Shown: one piece after another, positions 21,128-29,836 of the stretch
How positions within the stretch are numbered: position 1 is the first letter of the stretch
Layout of the letters: the number at the start of each line of letters is the position of its first letter
Assembly: GCA_010031635.1 (NCBI GenBank)
Contig: RGZI01000010.1
Span: forward strand, 1-32,887
DNA from: Actinomycetota bacterium
Lineage (GTDB): Bacteria > Actinomycetota > Actinomycetes > Nanopelagicales > Nanopelagicaceae
Reading direction: 5' to 3'
Length of the DNA stretch: 32,887 nt
Made by a program: the position numbers and the translations under genes
The notes under the pieces: model-generated
What the model was told of the DNA's origin: nothing
Seen by the model: only the letters and a program-made list of their open reading frames with translations
The model's database searches: none

Positions 21128-22209
21128 TGACAGCGCTAGCCTCAAATTATTTAACTCCAGGAGCACGTGATGAGGATTGGCGCTTTACTCCACTTAACCG
21201 TTTAGCAGGTTTGCATGATGGAAGTGCGATTGCTGGAACGCCGATGGTACGAAATATCTCGGAGAACAGTGGGGTTTTGGTTTCAACAATCCCTAACAAT
21301 GTTCCGGCGAAAATTGTTCCAACGGATGTAGTGGCTTTGCGTACTATTGAAAATGCTGCAGATATTTTAAAGATAGAGATTCCAAAGGATCTATCTGTAA
21401 CCGAACCAATCTTTATTGATCGCACCGGCTCTTCCGCTAACGGGGCCACTTACGAACGAATCGTTATCTCAGTTGGAGCCTTTTCGAAAGCCACAGTGAT
21501 TATTCAAAATAGTGGTTCAGCAAATTTGGCTGAAGATATTGAAATGGAATTAGGAGCAAGTAGCGATTTAACTTTTATTTCTCTACAAGAGTGGTCAAAT
21601 GACTCTGTTCACCTGGGACGGCATCAAGCAATCGTGGGTCCAGATTCTCACTTAACTTCAATTGAAGTCTCCCTTGGCGGCTCATTAGTGCGTTTACTTC
21701 CACGCGTAGATTTCGAAGGTAGTGGTGGAGGCGTAGATCTTTATGGACTTTACTTTGCGGGAAGCGAGCAACATCTAGAACATCGAGTGCATGTAGAACA
21801 CTCAACTCCAAATTGTCGTTCTCGAGTTAGTTATAAAGGTGCATTGCTGGGAGAAAATGCGCGAACTGTTTGGTTTGGTGATGTTGCTATTCGTGCAAAA
21901 GCAGAAGGCACAGACACCTATGAAGTTAATCGGAATTTACTACTTTCAGATGGTGCGCGAGCTGACTCTGTTCCGAATTTAGAGATTGAAACTGGTGAGA
22001 TTGTCGGAGCAGGGCACGCCAGCACTACCGGACGTTTTGATGATGAGCAATTGTTTTACTTGATGGCTCGTGGCATTGACGAGACTGAAGCGCGACGTCT
22101 GGTTATTCGTGGATTTTTTGCTGAACTATTACGTAATATAAAAAATGAAGTAATTGAGACCAGGTTGATTGACCATATCGACCGGGAACTTGGGAAAGTC
22201 TCCCCATGA
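21127..22209 (+). CDS. sufD: Fe-S cluster assembly protein SufD
   Basis: Partner of SufB in the SufBC2D scaffold, thought to help iron entry. 360 residues. Short N-terminal region with DEDWRFTPLNRLA, central beta-helix with HRVHVEHSTPNCRSRVSYKG, and the C-terminal motif GAGHASTTGRFDDEQLFYL carrying the conserved His that with the SufB Cys forms the cluster-building site in E. coli. The start overlaps the sufB stop by one base; the stop overlaps the Rieske gene by 4 nt (ATGA). Confidence 0.97.
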   Translation: MTALASNYLTPGARDEDWRFTPLNRLAGLHDGSAIAGTPMVRNISENSGVLVSTIPNNVPAKIVPTDVVALRTIENAADILKIEIPKDLSVTEPIFIDRTGSSANGATYERIVISVGAFSKATVIIQNSGSANLAEDIEMELGASSDLTFISLQEWSNDSVHLGRHQAIVGPDSHLTSIEVSLGGSLVRLLPRVDFEGSGGGVDLYGLYFAGSEQHLEHRVHVEHSTPNCRSRVSYKGALLGENARTVWFGDVAIRAKAEGTDTYEVNRNLLLSDGARADSVPNLEIETGEIVGAGHASTTGRFDDEQLFYLMARGIDETEARRLVIRGFFAELLRNIKNEVIETRLIDHIDRELGKVSP

Positions 22210-22535
22210 GTGCACTAGAAATTGATTTCAATACCTTAATTGAAGGAAAGCCCATGAAAGTCATGGTCGATACCACTCCTGTCTGTTTAGTGAAGATAAA
22301 AGAAGAAGTTTTCGCTGTGGAAGATACATGTTCTCACTCAGATGCCTCACTTAGCGAAGGTGAGTTAAATGGCTATCGGATTGAATGTTGGCTTCATGGC
22401 GCAGAGTTTGATCTGAGGACAGGAGAGGCTGTTGTTCCTCCAGCAGTTGCTCCACTTAAGCGTTTTATTGTGGAAAGAAATTCTGATCAATTATTAATTC
22501 ATCATCCAAATAGCCAAGTTAAGGAAAATAAATGA
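22206..22535 (+). CDS. Rieske [2Fe-2S] ferredoxin in the suf operon
   Basis: Small soluble Rieske protein of 109 residues, related to the ferredoxin subunits of non-heme oxygenases. The two cluster-binding boxes are intact: CSH at 42-44 and CWLH at 61-64, followed by GAEFDLRTGEAV. No transmembrane segment. ATGA overlaps on both sides (sufD and sufC) put it firmly inside the suf operon, where Actinobacteria commonly carry such a gene. It could pass electrons to cluster assembly or be a built-in client; the exact role is not known to me. Confidence 0.93.
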   Translation: MSALEIDFNTLIEGKPMKVMVDTTPVCLVKIKEEVFAVEDTCSHSDASLSEGELNGYRIECWLHGAEFDLRTGEAVVPPAVAPLKRFIVERNSDQLLIHHPNSQVKENK

Positions 22536-23284
22536 CAGCCCTAGTTATTAAGAATTTACAAGTTTCAGTAAACGCAGATGGTGGAATGCGGGAAATTTTG
22601 CGTGGCGTTGACTTGACTATAAAGAGCGGTGAAACGCATGCGATCATGGGTCCCAACGGCTCTGGAAAATCCACACTTGCATACTCAATCGCCGGACACC
22701 CTAAATACACGATTACCGGTGGCGAAGTAACCCTTGATGGGGCAAATGTTTTAGAGATGACCGTTGATGAACGAGCCCGAGCTGGCCTCTTCTTAGCTAT
22801 GCAATATCCAGTAGAAGTCCCAGGAGTTTCTGTGTCTAATTTTCTGAGAACTGCTGCAACTGCTATTCGTGGCGAAGCCCCAAAAGTGCGCACCTGGATT
22901 GGTGAAGTTAAGGATGCCATGACCCAACTTGGGATGGATCCAGCCTTTTCCGAACGTAGCGTCAATGAAGGTTTCTCTGGAGGAGAGAAGAAGCGTCATG
23001 AAATTTTGCAACTTGAATTACTAAAACCAAAAATAGCAATCTTGGATGAAACTGATTCAGGTTTAGATGTCGATGCATTGCGGATCGTTTCAGAAGGCGT
23101 AAACCGGATTCGTGAGAAAAATGAGATGGGTGTAATGCTTATTACTCACTACACCAGAATCTTAAAATACATCAAACCTGATTTTGTGCATGTATTTGCA
23201 GGCGGAAAAATCGTCGAACAAGGTGGCGCTGATCTTGCTGATCGGCTTGAAGCAAATGGTTACGCCGAATATACGACTGCGTAA
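22532..23284 (+). CDS. sufC: Fe-S cluster assembly ATPase SufC
   Basis: ABC-type ATPase of the SufBC2D scaffold; its dimerisation opens the SufB-SufD interface. Walker A GPNGSGKST starts at residue 40; the signature is FSGGEKKRHEILQLELLKP, the SufC-specific variant; Walker B AILDETDSGLD; H-loop LITHYTRIL. 250 residues, no membrane segments. Overlaps the upstream Rieske gene by ATGA; sufS follows 11 nt later. Confidence 0.98.
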   Translation: MTALVIKNLQVSVNADGGMREILRGVDLTIKSGETHAIMGPNGSGKSTLAYSIAGHPKYTITGGEVTLDGANVLEMTVDERARAGLFLAMQYPVEVPGVSVSNFLRTAATAIRGEAPKVRTWIGEVKDAMTQLGMDPAFSERSVNEGFSGGEKKRHEILQLELLKPKIAILDETDSGLDVDALRIVSEGVNRIREKNEMGVMLITHYTRILKYIKPDFVHVFAGGKIVEQGGADLADRLEANGYAEYTTA

Positions 23285-23295
23285 AGGTTAATTAA

Positions 23296-24549
23296 ATGGC
23301 GCTACTAGATACGAATTTAATTCGGCAAGATTTCCCAATACTGAGCAGAACTGTCCGCAATGGGAAGAAATTGGTGTATCTAGATAACGCTGCAACAAGC
23401 CAGAAACCATTAGTGGTTCTCGATGCGGAACGTAATTTTTATTTAAATCACAATGCCGCCGCGCACAGAGGCGCCCATCTGTTAGCAGAAGAAGCTACCG
23501 ATGCATTTGAAGGAGCTCGTGCAATAGTTGCAGATTTCATTTCTGCGCAAAGTTCAGAAATTATTTTCACGAAAAGTGCAACTGAATCAATAAATGTTGT
23601 TTCATATGGTTTTTCAAATCACCTTTCAAAAAGTGATCCATTCTTCATCGGCGCTGAGCACAATATTGTGGTCACGCAATTAGAGCATCATGCAAATCTT
23701 TTACCTTGGCAGCAGTTGGCTAAAAGAAGTGGTGCGAAGTTATCTTGGCTAGGAATTACTGCAGATGTCGCAATAGATATTTCTAAAATCGATTCAATAA
23801 TCAATGATAAAACTAAGATCGTAGCTTTTACCCATCAATCAAATGTTTCAGGCGCGATCACTCAACTAGAACCGATTATTAAACGAGCGCGCGAAGTTGG
23901 CGCAATGGTTTTGTTAGATGCTTGCCAATCAGTCCCACACATGCCCGTTGAGGTGAATAAATTAAATGTGGATTTCTTGACATATTCTGGCCACAAAGCG
24001 GTAGGACCAACTGGTGTTGGAGTCCTTTGGGGAAGAAGTGAATTATTGGAGAAAATGGAACCCATGATCACCGGTGGTTCCATGATTGACAGCGCCACTA
24101 TCGAAAGTGCAACATGGGCAAAAGCGCCAAAGAAATTTGAAGCAGGCGTTCCAAATATGGCACAGGCGGTTGGGTTAGGTACAGCGTTAAATTATTTAAC
24201 AAAAATTGGTATGGAAAAGATCTATCAACATGAAGAATTACTCACAGCGAGAGCGCTAAAAGGCTTACAGGATATTTCGGGTGTAGAAATCATAGGATCA
24301 AAAAGTTCACAAAATCGTGGCAGTGCAATCTCTTTCACTCTAGAAGGAGTGCACCCGCATGATGTTGGGCAAGTTTTAGATGATTCAGGGATCGCGGTCC
24401 GAACTGGCCATCATTGCGCTTGGCCACTTATGCAAGAGTTGAAGTTGAATGCGACAACTAGAGCTTCATTTTATTTGTATAACACTCCAGAAGAAGTAGA
24501 TATATTTCTTGATGGCGTGCGCGAAGTAAAGAAATTTTTCAAGGTATAG
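23296..24549 (+). CDS. sufS: Cysteine desulfurase SufS
   Basis: PLP enzyme of the type II (SufS/CsdA) group that takes sulfur from cysteine as a persulfide. 417 residues. Visible: YLDNAATSQKP, NAAAHRGAH, HHANLLPWQ, DACQSVPHMPV, the PLP lysine Lys234 in TYSGHKAVGPTG, and the catalytic Cys374 in VRTGHHCAWPLM. Passes its persulfide to SufU encoded just downstream. Only two bases separate its stop from the sufU ATG. Confidence 0.98.
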   Translation: MALLDTNLIRQDFPILSRTVRNGKKLVYLDNAATSQKPLVVLDAERNFYLNHNAAAHRGAHLLAEEATDAFEGARAIVADFISAQSSEIIFTKSATESINVVSYGFSNHLSKSDPFFIGAEHNIVVTQLEHHANLLPWQQLAKRSGAKLSWLGITADVAIDISKIDSIINDKTKIVAFTHQSNVSGAITQLEPIIKRAREVGAMVLLDACQSVPHMPVEVNKLNVDFLTYSGHKAVGPTGVGVLWGRSELLEKMEPMITGGSMIDSATIESATWAKAPKKFEAGVPNMAQAVGLGTALNYLTKIGMEKIYQHEELLTARALKGLQDISGVEIIGSKSSQNRGSAISFTLEGVHPHDVGQVLDDSGIAVRTGHHCAWPLMQELKLNATTRASFYLYNTPEEVDIFLDGVREVKKFFKV

Positions 24550-24551
24550 CG

Positions 24552-24992
24552 ATGAGTCTAGAATCCTTATATCAAGAAATTATCCTTGATCATTACAAAC
24601 GTCCTAAAAATAAAGTACTGCAAGATAAATATTCTGTTGAAGTTCATCATAACAATCCCAGTTGTGGCGATGAGGTAACGCTTCGAGTCCAAGTAGAAAA
24701 TCAAATTGTTACCGAACTTTCATGGGATGGTGTTGGTTGTTCTATTTCCCAAGCGAGTTCATCTGTAATGAGTGAGTTGACACAGGGGATTCCAGTGGAG
24801 AAAGCCTTGCAATTAGAAGAGTCTTTTCTGGAATTGATGCAAGGCAAAGGCGAAGTCGTAGCGGATGAAGAAGAGTTAGAAGACGCAATTGCATTTTCTG
24901 GAGTTGCACGCTACCCGGCTCGGGTAAAGTGTGCGTTGCTAGGTTGGATGGCGCTGAAAGATGCGCTCTTGAGAGCTGGAGGAAGTAAATGA
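24552..24992 (+). CDS. sufU: SufU, zinc-dependent sulfur transfer protein
   Basis: IscU-like fold, but of the Gram-positive SufU type, which carries zinc and accepts sulfur from SufS rather than acting as a scaffold. 146 residues. Ligands in NPSCGDE (Cys38, Asp40), GVGCSIS (Cys63) and ARVKCALLGW (Cys127). The insert between the second and third ligands (about 64-126) is the usual SufU-type extension. Stop overlaps sufT by ATGA. Confidence 0.97.
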   Translation: MSLESLYQEIILDHYKRPKNKVLQDKYSVEVHHNNPSCGDEVTLRVQVENQIVTELSWDGVGCSISQASSSVMSELTQGIPVEKALQLEESFLELMQGKGEVVADEEELEDAIAFSGVARYPARVKCALLGWMALKDALLRAGGSK

Positions 24993-25300
24993 CCGCATCT
25001 GTAGAAGATCTAACTGAAGCAATGAAAGATGTTGTGGATCCAGAATTAGGAATAAATGTAGTAGATCTTGGATTGGTTTATGGTGTGAGCATCGATGATG
25101 CCAATATCTGCACCTTAGATATGACACTTACCTCAGCAGCATGTCCACTTACCGATGTGATCGAAGATCAAACAAGACGGGCATTAGATGGCTTGTCTGA
25201 CGATGTGCGAATCAATTGGGTATGGATGCCACCATGGGGACCAGACAAAATAACTGATTCAGGAAGAGAGCAATTACGCGCTCTAGGATTCACCGTATAG
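24989..25300 (+). CDS. sufT: SufT/MIP18-family (DUF59) Fe-S maturation factor
   Basis: Short DUF59 protein of 103 residues, related to MIP18 and PaaD, that assists Fe-S protein maturation. Motifs: DVVDPELGINVVDLGLVYGV and MTLTSAACPLTDVIEDQ with the conserved Cys. The family motif VWMPPWGPDKITDSGREQL is present at the C-terminus. ATGA overlap with sufU; the ABC exporter starts 10 nt downstream. Confidence 0.95.
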   Translation: MTASVEDLTEAMKDVVDPELGINVVDLGLVYGVSIDDANICTLDMTLTSAACPLTDVIEDQTRRALDGLSDDVRINWVWMPPWGPDKITDSGREQLRALGFTV

Positions 25301-25310
25301 GGTTAACTAA

Positions 25311-27170
25311 ATGTCGATGCATGCACCTTGGATGACCTTGCGTGCAATGACGCAAGATCAATCTGTTAAAAATGCGTCTTTAAAACCTGGCACGATCAAA
25401 AGAATTTTCAAGTTCGCAAAGCCGTACCAAAAACAAATTTTGTTCTTTATCCTTACAGTCGTAATTGATGCTGTGCTTGTAATCGCAACGCCTTTATTAT
25501 TTGCGAGATTGATAGACAAAGGCGTTTTGCTACAAAATGGAAAATTAGTCACTTCTCTGGCATTGGTGATCGCCGCTTTAGCTTTACTTGAATCCGCCGT
25601 GAGTTTAATTGGCCGTTATTTGAGTTCGCAAGTAGGTGAAGGGTTAATTTATGATTTACGCTCTCAAGTCTTTGACCATGTACAGCGCCAATCAATAGCC
25701 TTTTTTACCCGCACGCAAACAGGTGCCTTAATTTCGCGCATCAATTCAGATGTAATGGGAGCGCAGCAAGCATTCACCTCAACACTTTCGGGCGTAGTTT
25801 CAAATGGTTTAAGTGTTGTGTTGGTCCTGGGGGCGATGTTTTTTCTATCTTGGAAAATCACCGTTATATCTCTTGTTTTGGTACCACTCTTTCTAATTCC
25901 ATCTCGTTGGATCGGAAAGAAAATTCAAGGATTGGCAAGGGATGCCATGTCAGGAAATGCTGACATGGGCGCAACAATGAATGAAAGATTTAATGTATCT
26001 GGCGCTTTATTAGTCATGTTGTATGGCAGTTATGACAAAGAATCTAAAACATTTCGCAAAAAGGCACGAAGAGTTGCTGACATAGGAATAAAGATGGCTT
26101 TTCTAAACAGATTATTTTTTGTTGGATTAATGACTGTTGCGTCAATTGCTACTGCTATTACTTATGGAGTCGGTGGGCAATTTGTTATTTCAAAAAACAT
26201 TTCAGTAGGAACATTGCTGGCACTTTCGGCGCTTCTCGCCCGTCTATATGGCCCGTTAACTGCCTTAGCAAATGTTCGTGTTGACGTCATGACTGCGCTT
26301 GTCTCATTTGAGCGAGTTTTTGAAGTTTTAGATTTGGAACCTATGGTCCGCGATGGCAGAAATCCCAAAGTACTTCCAACTACTTCACCGAAAATTATTT
26401 TCGATAAAGTTGCATTCACTTATCCAAGAGCAGAAGAGATTTCACTTGCATCACTTGAGAGTGCTGCGAAGAGTGAGGCCATTGGATCGGGTGAGGTGTT
26501 GAAAGAAATCTCATTTACTGTGGAACCTGGACAGATGGTGGCTTTGGTTGGCCCATCCGGTGCTGGCAAGACAACGATAATTTCATTGCTACCAAGATTG
26601 TTCGATGTTTCTAGCGGCTCCATATCGGTAAATGGAATAGATGTACGGGATTTAAAATTGGACTCTTTGCGTCATGCTATTGGTTCTGTTATGCAAGATC
26701 CGCATTTGTTTCATGACACAATTGATGAAAATCTAAAATATGCAAAACCGGATGCAACAGCTGGTGAAATCGAAGCGGCTTGTCGTGCGGCTCAAATCTG
26801 GGATCTAATTTTATCTCTGCCAAATGGCGTAGACACGATGGTTGGTGAACGTGGATACAGATTGTCAGGTGGGGAAAAGGCGAGATTGGCAATAGCAAGG
26901 TTGTTATTAAAAAATCCGCAGATAGTTTTGTTGGATGAAGCCACCGCCCACCTTGATTCTGAAAATGAAGCGTTGGTGCAAAGTGCTATACGAGAAGTTT
27001 TAAAAGATCGAACCAGTTTGGTAATCGCTCATCGGCTTTCAACAATTATCTCAGCTGATCAAATCTTGGTTGTTGAGGAAGGTAAAATTGCACAACGTGG
27101 TACACATGAGCAGTTAATTAGTGCCGGTGGTTTGTATTCCGAACTATACGCCCGACAGTTTACTTCGTAA
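25311..27170 (+). CDS. ABC exporter, fused membrane and ATPase domains
   Basis: Half-size type IV ABC exporter of 619 residues: six hydrophobic segments (about 42-325) then a nucleotide-binding domain. A-loop Tyr371, Walker A GPSGAGKT at 414-421, Q-loop Gln462, signature LSGGE at 518-522, Walker B VLLDEA, H-loop His574; all intact. About 22 extra residues (374-395) lie between A-loop and Walker A, a feature I recall from an actinobacterial exporter group. Substrate unknown. It sits 10 nt after sufT behind AGGG, so it is likely the last gene of the suf operon. Its 3' end overlaps the convergent SURF1 gene by 27 nt. The first Met codons (1, 3, 8, 13) are all possible starts. Confidence 0.92.
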   Translation: MSMHAPWMTLRAMTQDQSVKNASLKPGTIKRIFKFAKPYQKQILFFILTVVIDAVLVIATPLLFARLIDKGVLLQNGKLVTSLALVIAALALLESAVSLIGRYLSSQVGEGLIYDLRSQVFDHVQRQSIAFFTRTQTGALISRINSDVMGAQQAFTSTLSGVVSNGLSVVLVLGAMFFLSWKITVISLVLVPLFLIPSRWIGKKIQGLARDAMSGNADMGATMNERFNVSGALLVMLYGSYDKESKTFRKKARRVADIGIKMAFLNRLFFVGLMTVASIATAITYGVGGQFVISKNISVGTLLALSALLARLYGPLTALANVRVDVMTALVSFERVFEVLDLEPMVRDGRNPKVLPTTSPKIIFDKVAFTYPRAEEISLASLESAAKSEAIGSGEVLKEISFTVEPGQMVALVGPSGAGKTTIISLLPRLFDVSSGSISVNGIDVRDLKLDSLRHAIGSVMQDPHLFHDTIDENLKYAKPDATAGEIEAACRAAQIWDLILSLPNGVDTMVGERGYRLSGGEKARLAIARLLLKNPQIVLLDEATAHLDSENEALVQSAIREVLKDRTSLVIAHRLSTIISADQILVVEEGKIAQRGTHEQLISAGGLYSELYARQFTS

Positions 27171-27863
27171 CTCTTCACGGGCTATTAAAACTCTTCCGGC
27201 CAAAATCAAAAGCACAAAAAAAGACCATTGCAACGTATACGCATAATGTGGGCCATCGCTAAAAATTGGAAGATCAGCAGGTATTGGTGACTCTCCAAGA
27301 TCACTAGTTAACTGTAGATAGTTATCAAAACGCCTTTCATTAAAGTTTTCGTTTAATTCAGAAAGTTGGATTTTGCCGACTTTTGGTGCCGGTAATGCGA
27401 TCAAAGAACCGGTCGTAGTACTACTTTGATTAAAGGATCTGAGTAATCCAATGATTTCAACTCTTCCCTTAGGAGCAGGAGGAGGAATCGGAGTTTCCGT
27501 CGCATCCCCAACCGCTGCTACCCAACCACGATTTACCCAAATCGGTTTGGAATTTATGGGCCGAAAAAGAGTTAGCACATCAAAACCATACTTATCTGCG
27601 CGATATCTTCCGCGAACTAAAACTTCGTGAGTGCCATCGAAACTGCCATTCAATTTAACTTTGCTCCACGTTGGAAAAACGTCTTTTTCATTTAATTCAA
27701 TCGGGCTTTGAGTGAGTAATTGCTTAACCCTTACATTCTCAGCATGACGATTTTGACCCCGATGAAATTGCCATTGGGCTGCGCTAACACAGATATACAT
27801 TCCGAAAATTGCCAGTAAGGTGATTGCTATTGATTTAGGGTGGAAAAATATCTTAATCTTCAT
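27144..27863 (-). CDS. SURF1-family cytochrome oxidase assembly protein
   Basis: SURF1/Shy1 family, needed for insertion of heme a into cytochrome c oxidase. About 239 residues: N-terminal membrane helix (AITLLAIFGMYICVSAA), the conserved QWQFHR just after it, the periplasmic-type core with VRGRYRADKYGFDVLT, IWVNRGWVA, and the C-terminal PHYAYTLQWSFFVLLILAG, the second membrane helix with the family's HY/QW motif. The track begins 25 codons upstream at MQMPGEKELE; I chose ATG 27863, giving MKIKIFFHPK before the helix. It overlaps the DUF3099 gene by 11 nt. Logical partner of ctaA upstream. Confidence 0.9.
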   Translation of the reverse strand: MKIKIFFHPKSIAITLLAIFGMYICVSAAQWQFHRGQNRHAENVRVKQLLTQSPIELNEKDVFPTWSKVKLNGSFDGTHEVLVRGRYRADKYGFDVLTLFRPINSKPIWVNRGWVAAVGDATETPIPPPAPKGRVEIIGLLRSFNQSSTTTGSLIALPAPKVGKIQLSELNENFNERRFDNYLQLTSDLGESPIPADLPIFSDGPHYAYTLQWSFFVLLILAGRVLIAREELRSKLSGV

Positions 27864-28140
27864 TATTTGAAATTGCTCGTCGTTTAACAATTCGCAAAGA
27901 TTGTGGTTTTCTAATTCCTTCTCGCCCGGCATTTGCAATCACTACCGCAATGTAAGGCAAAAAGATGGCCCCGGCTAAAGTAAACCATCGGTACGGATTT
28001 GGTAATACTAGGGTTAACAAAAAGCAGACAGTTCGAATGATCATTGAGAATAGGTACCTACGTTGGCGTCCGGATTGATCCTCGGCTAACCCTTTTTGGG
28101 CATTTGTGATTGAGAAGATTTCTTCACTTGAGGAGTCCAT
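27853..28140 (-). CDS. DUF3099 membrane protein
   Basis: Small actinobacterial membrane protein of 95 residues. N-terminal soluble part with ITNAQKGLAEDQSGRQRRYL (the typical DUF3099 opening as I recall it), two hydrophobic helices (about 32-46 and 52-69), then a basic tail. Function unknown. It overlaps the SURF1 gene, so the two are co-transcribed, and is divergent from fabG. No Shine-Dalgarno, but a -10-like TAGCGT lies 7 nt before the ATG, suggesting leaderless initiation. Confidence 0.85.
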   Translation of the reverse strand: MDSSSEEIFSITNAQKGLAEDQSGRQRRYLFSMIIRTVCFLLTLVLPNPYRWFTLAGAIFLPYIAVVIANAGREGIRKPQSLRIVKRRAISNNED

Positions 28141-28147
28141 AGAGGTA

Positions 28148-28153
28148 ACGCTA
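28148..28153 (-). promoter_or_regulatory. Putative -10 element of DUF3099-SURF1
   Basis: TAGCGT on the minus strand, 7 nt before the DUF3099 ATG, fits TANNNT and the spacing of a leaderless transcript. No clear -35. Pattern-based only. Confidence 0.35.
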
Positions 28154-28208
28154 GAGAGTTTTTACGCATGACGCACCTTTAGATGCCTATTTACGCACCA
28201 GTAACGAG

Positions 28209-28214
28209 TAAGTT
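28209..28214 (+). promoter_or_regulatory. Putative -10 element of fabG-fabI
   Basis: TAAGTT lies 7 nt before ATG 28222 and fits TANNNT. Together with the lack of a Shine-Dalgarno this supports leaderless initiation at ATG 28222 rather than at the upstream ATG 28183 used by the ORF track. No convincing -35. Confidence 0.35.
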
Positions 28215-28221
28215 TTCTGCC

Positions 28222-28938
28222 ATGAGTCGAGTAGTCCTAGTTACAGGCGCAAATCGTGGCATTGGAGCAGCGATCGCTCAAGCTTTCGCATCTGAAGGTG
28301 ATGTTGTGATCGCCGGTCATAGGAGCGCTGAGCGTCCCAGCGGGATGCCAAGTGAATTAAAAAATGTACAAATTGATGTGAAAGATTCAAAAAGTGTCGA
28401 TACTGCTTTTGATTTGATTGAGAAGGAGTGGGGAACGGTTGAAGTTCTTGTAGCCAATGCCGGAATTACCAAAGATAATTTAATGTTGCGAATGAGCAAT
28501 GAGGATTTTAAAGATGTCGTGTCAACAAATCTGGAAGGTGCATTTTATTGCGCCAAACGCGCATCAAAAGGAATGCTAAAACTTAAAAAGGGAAGAATTA
28601 TTTTTATTGGCTCAGTCGTAGGCTCAATTGGATCAGCTGGCCAGGTTAACTACGCGGCGACTAAAGCCGGATTAGTTGGCATGGCGCGATCAATTGCTCG
28701 CGAGTTAGGTTCAAGATCAATTACTGCAAATGTCATAGCACCTGGATTTGTTGAAACCGAAATGACCGGAGATTTAACTGCTGATAGACGTGCTGAGATT
28801 TCAAATGCGGTCGCATTAAATCGTTTTGCATCTGTTGATGAAATTGGGGGAGTTGCTGTTTTTTTAGCATCTCCAGCGGCGGCTTACATTACTGGAGCAA
28901 TAATTCCAGTTGATGGTGGTTTAGGAATGGGGCATTAA
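28222..28938 (+). CDS. fabG: 3-oxoacyl-ACP reductase FabG
   Basis: NADPH-dependent reductase of type II fatty acid synthesis, a short-chain dehydrogenase/reductase. Cofactor loop TGANRGIG, VANAGIT, the active-site Ser in IGSVVGSIG with YAATK (Tyr and Lys of the triad), and PGFVETEMT. The track starts 13 codons earlier at MPIYAPVTSKFSA; family members begin at the MSRVVLVTG position, so I use ATG 28222. Directly upstream of fabI (4-nt gap), the same order as mycobacterial mabA-inhA. Confidence 0.93.
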   Translation: MSRVVLVTGANRGIGAAIAQAFASEGDVVIAGHRSAERPSGMPSELKNVQIDVKDSKSVDTAFDLIEKEWGTVEVLVANAGITKDNLMLRMSNEDFKDVVSTNLEGAFYCAKRASKGMLKLKKGRIIFIGSVVGSIGSAGQVNYAATKAGLVGMARSIARELGSRSITANVIAPGFVETEMTGDLTADRRAEISNAVALNRFASVDEIGGVAVFLASPAAAYITGAIIPVDGGLGMGH

Positions 28939-28942
28939 TAAA

Positions 28943-29710
28943 ATGGGAATATTGGCTGGAAAACGGATTCTAGTAACTGGCGTACTGACGGACTCTTCAA
29001 TTGCTTTTCATATCGCAAAAATCGCTCAAGAAGAAGGTGCAGAGATTGTGCTTTCATCTTTTGGGCGAGCGATGAGCATTACCCAAAGAATTGCAACGAG
29101 ATTGCCTAAAACTGCTCCGGTGATTGAGTTGGATGTTTCAAATAAAGAACATTTAGCAAATTTAGCAAGCGAAGTTAAGAAACATCTTTCTGGTTTAGAT
29201 GGTTTAGTGCATTCAATCGGTTTTGCGCCAGAGGCCGCGCTAGGCGGAAATTTCTTAAACACTGAATGGGAAGATGTAGCCACAGCACTCCACGTTTCGG
29301 CTTACTCATTTAAATCTTTATCTATGGCTGCTCTGCCGCTATTTGGTGAAAGTGGCTCAATTGTCGGTTTGGATTTCGATGCCACCGTAGCTTGGCCTAA
29401 GTACGATTGGATGGGTGTTGCAAAGGCGGCTCTTGAATCAACTAGCCGCTATCTAGCAAGAGATCTTGGTCCAAAAAATATTAGAGTTAACTTGGTCGCC
29501 GCGGGCCCAATCAAAACTATGGCCGCTAAATCAATTCCGGGATTTGAAGAGTTTGAAACAGTTTGGAATGACAGGGCTCCACTTAAATGGGATGTATCTG
29601 ATCCAACCCCAGCAGCTCAGGCCACAGTTGCGCTGCTTTCAGATTGGTTCCCGAAGACCACTGCGGAAATTATTCACGTAGATGGCGGCGTTCATGGAAT
29701 GGGTGCATAA
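28943..29710 (+). CDS. fabI: Enoyl-ACP reductase, InhA/FabI type
   Basis: Final reduction step of each fatty acid elongation cycle. Divergent SDR: cofactor region LVTGVLTDSSIAFHIA in place of the usual GxxxGIG, LVHSIGFAPEAALGG, the active-site pair in AWPKYDWMGVAKAALE (Tyr-x6-Lys), and NLVAAGPIKTMAAKSI. 255 residues. This is the FabI/InhA family that triclosan-type and isoniazid-type inhibitors target. Co-transcribed with fabG and followed immediately by a terminator. Confidence 0.95.
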   Translation: MGILAGKRILVTGVLTDSSIAFHIAKIAQEEGAEIVLSSFGRAMSITQRIATRLPKTAPVIELDVSNKEHLANLASEVKKHLSGLDGLVHSIGFAPEAALGGNFLNTEWEDVATALHVSAYSFKSLSMAALPLFGESGSIVGLDFDATVAWPKYDWMGVAKAALESTSRYLARDLGPKNIRVNLVAAGPIKTMAAKSIPGFEEFETVWNDRAPLKWDVSDPTPAAQATVALLSDWFPKTTAEIIHVDGGVHGMGA

Positions 29711-29714
29711 CATA

Positions 29715-29736
29715 GGTAGGGATCTCCCTACCTTTT
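29715..29736 (+). terminator. Rho-independent terminator of fabG-fabI
   Basis: GGTAGGGATCTCCCTACC is a perfect inverted repeat (7-8 bp stem) followed at once by TTTT, beginning 5 nt after the fabI stop. It is the clearest intrinsic terminator in the window. Confidence 0.88.
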
Positions 29737-29836
29737 ACCGCATAAAGGACAATATAGGACAACTTTTTATCGAAACGGTGCGAGAATCTTCCCTTAATAG
29801 CTTGGACTAGCTCAAGTTATAACTAGGGGAGTTTTT

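Noticed and set aside
28183-28221. N-terminal extension of fabG from ATG 28183
   Set aside because: The extra 13 residues precede the normal SDR start MSRVVLVTG; the region holds a -10-like TAAGTT consistent with a start at 28222.
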